The position numbers and the translations under genes were made by a program. Source: Pseudoduganella violaceinigra DSM 15887 (GTDB taxonomy: Bacteria; Pseudomonadota; Gammaproteobacteria; Burkholderiales; Burkholderiaceae_D). Taken from it: 64,000 nt of DNA. Positions 60,918-64,000 of this stretch are shown here, piece by piece. The stretch lies in NCBI RefSeq assembly GCF_000425385.1, contig NZ_KE384356.1, forward strand, positions 442,380 through 506,379, in the 5' to 3' direction. Every line of letters begins with the position of its first letter. Position 1 is the first letter of the stretch. The notes below the pieces were generated by a model. It searched no databases. It saw only the letters and a list, made by a program, of their open reading frames with translations, and had not been told where the DNA came from.

Positions 60918-63233
60918 TCAAAACTTGGCCGCAATGCTCATGCCGATGCTGCGCGGCGCCAGCCGGTAGCCCTGCACGATCGAGGCCACCTGCGGATGCT
61001 GGATCACCTTGTCTTCGTCCAAGGCGTTCTTCACAAAGGCCGTCAGCTGGTAGCGGTCGATGGAAATGCCGGCGCTGAGGTTGACTGTGTGATAGGCCGG
61101 GCGGTCATAGTCGGTCTGCTCCGGGTTGAGCGAACCTTTGCTGGCGCCGATCCACTGTACGCCGCCCATCACGAAGGCACTGCGGCCGCCGGACGTGGAG
61201 AAGTTGTACTGCGCGTTGACGGTGCCGTTGTACTTCGGTACACCCTGCACTGGCGCGCCTTTCACGGCGCCGACCACGCCGTTGGCGACGCCTTCATCGT
61301 TGGACAGTTCGGCTTTCACGTAGCCGCCCGCCGCGCTCAGGGTCAGGCCCGCCATCGGCTTGGCCTTGATGTCGAATTCGAAGCCCTTGCTGGTGGCATT
61401 GCCGGCGTTGGCGTTGTAGCTGTAGGCGCAGGTTGGCAGGTAGACGCCTTGCTGGATGTTTTTCCATTTCACGTAGAAGGCATCGGCGTTGACCGCGACC
61501 CGGCCTTGCAGGAAGCGCGATTTGCTGCCGACCTCATAGCTCCACAGGCTGTCCGGCGCGTAGGTCGGCGGGCCCGCGGTCAGGCCGTTCGCTTCCAGGT
61601 CCTGGCCGCAGGTGGTGGTCGGCACGAACACATTCGAGCCGCCGAGGCGGAAGCCTTTGGCGATGGAACTGTAGACGGTATGGTCGGGCGAGATTTCCCA
61701 CGTCACGGCGTACTTCGGCGTGAAGGCGTGCGAAGACAGGCTGGTGCTGCTGCTGTTGCCCGCGCCCGCCAGGTACAGGCTGTTGCGCTGGGTCAGTGCG
61801 GATTTGCCTTTCAGGTAGCGTGCGCCGATGGTGGCGTGCAGCGCCGGCGAGAAGTAATAATTCACTTCGCCGAAAATCGAGTTTTGCTTTTCGCGGTAGT
61901 GGAATTCGCCGGCGAAGGAATTATCGTTCGGGAAGGCGCCGGCGTAGGCGCCCGGCAGCAGGTCGGGATCGGCGCTGGAGAAGCCGAATTTGGTGAAGGT
62001 GTCGTTGACGCCGAAAATCGGGTCGTTCTCGTTCAGGTTGGTATGCTGGTTCGAGAAATAGTAGCCGCCTAGCCAGGTCCATGGCGCGCCGCCCGCCTCG
62101 TAGGGTTTGGATGCCAGGCGAAATTCCTGCGAAATCTGGCGCACGGCGTTATTCAGGTAGACGGCGGACGGCAGGCCGGCAATCGCGGCGATCAGCTCAG
62201 GCGGCGCATTGCCGCCATCGCCGGTCGAGGTCAGGAAGGTCGACAGCGAATAGCTGTTATAGGCCGAGCCGTTCTGCGTGCGGTTGAACTTGCGCTGGAA
62301 GTAGCTGGTGCTCGACGTCAGGTCGGCCGCGCCCAGCTCCCAGTTGACGGCCAGATTGGGCGTCAACAGCTTGTCGAGCGACGGCTCGCGCACCTGCTTC
62401 TGCGCCTGGTACGGCGGGCGGTCCAGGTTGAAGGCGGCAATATCCTTGGCATCGACGCGCTGATAGTAGACCGACGGCGTGATGGTCAGGTCGCGCGTGG
62501 GCGCCCACTTCAGCGCCACGCGCAGCTCCTGGTCGTTGATCTTGTCGATATTGTTGGCCAGCACCTTGCCGTCACCGTCCACCTGGTCGATGAAGCCGCC
62601 GGCACGCTGGGCCTGGGCGCCGATGCGCAGCGCCAGTTCGTTCGCCACCAGGGGGAAATTGCCGACCACATTGGTCGAGAAGCTCGGGCTGCCGCCCTTG
62701 GTGGAGGCTGCTTCGGCGTAGGCGCTGACTTCGCGTTCTTTCAGGTCCGGCTCGTTCGGCACGAACTTGATGGTGCCGCCCATCGAGCTGGCGCCGTACA
62801 GGGTGGCTTGCGGGCCGCGCAGCACTTCCACACGGTCGATGTCGAAGAATTTCGGTTCCACCGTCCCCATGGTGTACAGATTGCCCACGGTCAGCGACAC
62901 GTCGCCCAGGTAGATGCCGACGGTGGACTGGCCGGCCGCCGAGCTGATGCCGCGGATCTCGATATTGGACGTGCCCGGCCCGGCCCCGCCATTGCCGGTG
63001 GCGGCGGTGAAGGAAATATTCGGCACGGCGCGCGTCAGGTCGGTGAAATCGGCCACCTGCTGCGACTGCAGCGCCGCACCGCTGATGGCGGAAATGCTCA
63101 TGGCCACCTTGTTCGGGTCTTCCTTGCGTTTTTGCGCGGTGACCGTGACCACTTCGATCCTGTCGCCATCGGCCAAGGCCTGGGCCGCGATCGCCGCCAG
63201 GGAGCAAGCCAGCACCGTCCGACGAATTTTCAT
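60918..63233 (-). CDS. TonB-dependent outer-membrane receptor
   Basis: 771 aa with a signal peptide ending AAQALADG. The mature N-terminus carries a TonB-box-like IEVVTVTA. The plug domain follows (SNIEIRGISSAAGQSTVGIYLGDV, then VEVLRGPQATLYGASSMGGTIKFV), and a 22-strand barrel ends in a phenylalanine (RSIGMSIAAKF). Ligand unknown: siderophore, carbohydrate and peptide receptors share this layout and no ligand-specific gene is adjacent. The following minus-strand gene starts at its stop. Confidence 0.93.
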   Translation of the reverse strand: MKIRRTVLACSLAAIAAQALADGDRIEVVTVTAQKRKEDPNKVAMSISAISGAALQSQQVADFTDLTRAVPNISFTAATGNGGAGPGTSNIEIRGISSAAGQSTVGIYLGDVSLTVGNLYTMGTVEPKFFDIDRVEVLRGPQATLYGASSMGGTIKFVPNEPDLKEREVSAYAEAASTKGGSPSFSTNVVGNFPLVANELALRIGAQAQRAGGFIDQVDGDGKVLANNIDKINDQELRVALKWAPTRDLTITPSVYYQRVDAKDIAAFNLDRPPYQAQKQVREPSLDKLLTPNLAVNWELGAADLTSSTSYFQRKFNRTQNGSAYNSYSLSTFLTSTGDGGNAPPELIAAIAGLPSAVYLNNAVRQISQEFRLASKPYEAGGAPWTWLGGYYFSNQHTNLNENDPIFGVNDTFTKFGFSSADPDLLPGAYAGAFPNDNSFAGEFHYREKQNSIFGEVNYYFSPALHATIGARYLKGKSALTQRNSLYLAGAGNSSSTSLSSHAFTPKYAVTWEISPDHTVYSSIAKGFRLGGSNVFVPTTTCGQDLEANGLTAGPPTYAPDSLWSYEVGSKSRFLQGRVAVNADAFYVKWKNIQQGVYLPTCAYSYNANAGNATSKGFEFDIKAKPMAGLTLSAAGGYVKAELSNDEGVANGVVGAVKGAPVQGVPKYNGTVNAQYNFSTSGGRSAFVMGGVQWIGASKGSLNPEQTDYDRPAYHTVNLSAGISIDRYQLTAFVKNALDEDKVIQHPQVASIVQGYRLAPRSIGMSIAAKF

Positions 63234-63463
63234 ACTTTTTTTCCTTCAAATGAGCCAAAGTTATTAAAATAGCAGGAATATGCTGCCTTGCAGCAGTGAA
63301 CAAGCGATCAACAAGCGTTTCAATTTGTAAATAGCTGACCCGGGGGTTAGTAGTGTTGTATTATTGCTCTCTTTAGCTGGGCCACTGGGGCCGCTACGGG
63401 GCTCCGAGCAGAGAAATCAGTTTCTGAATTACAATGTGGCCTCACGAACAAAGAGTGACATCT

Positions 63464-64000
63464 GTGCCAAATTTAGTCGAAATCCGCGACTTACACTTCA
63501 GCTATGGAAAGCGGGCGATCCTGTCCGGCCTCCGTATGGACTTCCCACGCGGGAAGGTGGTGGCGGTCATGGGCGGTTCCGGCAGCGGCAAGACCACGGT
63601 CCTGCGCCTGATTGGCGGCCAAGTCCGCCCGCAGAAGGGGTCCGTCAGCGTGGAGGGCCAGGTGGTCCACCAGCTGAAAACCCGCGAACTGTATGTGCTG
63701 CGCCGCAAAATGGGCATGCTGTTCCAGCATGGCGCGCTGTTTACCGACCTGAGCGTGTATGAAAACGTGGCGTTCCCGCTGCGCGAGCATACCGACCTGC
63801 CGGAAGAACTGATCCGCGACCTGGTGCTGATGAAGCTGCACTCGGTCGGCCTGCGCAACGCCGCCAAGCTGAAGCCGGGCGAGATTTCCGGCGGCATGGC
63901 GCGCCGCGTGGCGCTGGCGCGTTCGATCGCCCTGGACCCGCAGCTGATCATGTACGACGAGCCGTTCGCCGGCCTCGACCCGATTTCGATGGGCGTGACC
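63464..64000 (+). CDS. mlaF: MlaF-type ABC transporter ATPase, N-terminal part (cut by window edge)
   Basis: 179 codons are visible from a GTG at 63464 (VPNLVEIRDLHFSYGKRAIL); an in-frame GTG at 63455 is an alternative. Walker A is GGSGSGKTTVL, the Q-loop LFQHGALFTDLSVYENVAFP, the ABC signature ISGGMARRVALARS and Walker B LIMYDEPFAGLDP. The FTDLSVYENVAFPLREHTDL pattern is characteristic of MlaF/Ttg2A, the ATPase of the retrograde phospholipid (or organic-solvent) transporter. mlaE, D, C and B are expected beyond the right edge. A candidate -10 tacaat is at 63430-63435. Confidence 0.9.
   Translation, partial: MPNLVEIRDLHFSYGKRAILSGLRMDFPRGKVVAVMGGSGSGKTTVLRLIGGQVRPQKGSVSVEGQVVHQLKTRELYVLRRKMGMLFQHGALFTDLSVYENVAFPLREHTDLPEELIRDLVLMKLHSVGLRNAAKLKPGEISGGMARRVALARSIALDPQLIMYDEPFAGLDPISMGVT

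Overview
The window is 64 kb of GC-rich chromosomal DNA from a betaproteobacterium. The PEP-CTERM gene, the LiuR-controlled leucine genes linked to aceK, the REP-associated transposase and the general protein style point to the family Oxalobacteraceae (a Massilia/Duganella-like genome). This placement is inference from gene content, not from a marker gene. No rRNA, tRNA, CRISPR array, prophage or complete insertion sequence was recognised. Coding density is high and most genes sit in compact operons.

Layout. 0-10 kb: one long minus-strand operon for leucine/isovalerate catabolism (liuB, liuC, then liuD, a ghrA-type reductase and liuE running off the left edge). The complete late biotin pathway (bioA, bioF, bioD, bioB) is inserted between liuC and liuD, so the genes that make biotin are co-transcribed with the biotin-dependent methylcrotonyl-CoA carboxylase. 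A LiuR-like palindrome lies inside the upstream ychJ gene. 10-13 kb: ychJ, kptA (RNA 2'-phosphotransferase), a small DUF6714-like gene and a D-amino-acid dehydrogenase. 12.9-23.2 kb: a peptidoglycan recycling island: GntR regulator, murQ, AmpG-like permease, DigH-like glycosidase lipoprotein, BadF/NagK-type sugar kinase, AmiD-like amidase and VanX-like dipeptidase on the plus strand, then a DUF2939 protein, PBP4 (dacB) and a fused SpmA/SpmB protein on the minus strand.

23.3-30.6 kb: a lone peptide-type solute-binding protein, a YihY/BrkB membrane protein, and an RstA/RstB-like two-component system whose two genes are separated by a MipA/OmpV outer-membrane protein and a DUF2987 protein on the opposite strand; then a small lipoprotein. 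30.6-38.3 kb: the second leucine/acyl-CoA operon (liuR, liuA, aceK, thiolase, SDR, acyl-CoA dehydrogenase) and a metallo-beta-lactamase-fold hydrolase divergent from liuR. Two more LiuR-like sites sit here. 38.5-43 kb: an HTH protein, grxD-ubiX, a PadR regulator with a palindromic operator, a 132-bp nested palindrome (REPIN-like), and tex. 43.2-48.9 kb: SNF2 helicase, PAS histidine kinase, response regulator, and a RAYT transposase with an altered HUH motif. 48.9-51.5 kb: a three-gene minus-strand operon (PEP-CTERM protein, post-PEP-CTERM-like protein, zinc metalloprotease with PA domain) behind a near-consensus sigma-54 promoter and an upstream activator-like motif. 51.5-52.1 kb: a non-coding stretch with an 11-bp tandem repeat. 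52-58.3 kb: gltB-gltD. 58.3-63.2 kb: three genes of unclear function and a TonB-dependent receptor. The right edge cuts an MlaF-type ABC ATPase.

The three most interesting units are the liu-bio superoperon with its intragenic LiuR site, the peptidoglycan recycling island that combines MurQ with a soluble kinase rather than a PTS, and the sigma-54-driven PEP-CTERM/metalloprotease operon.
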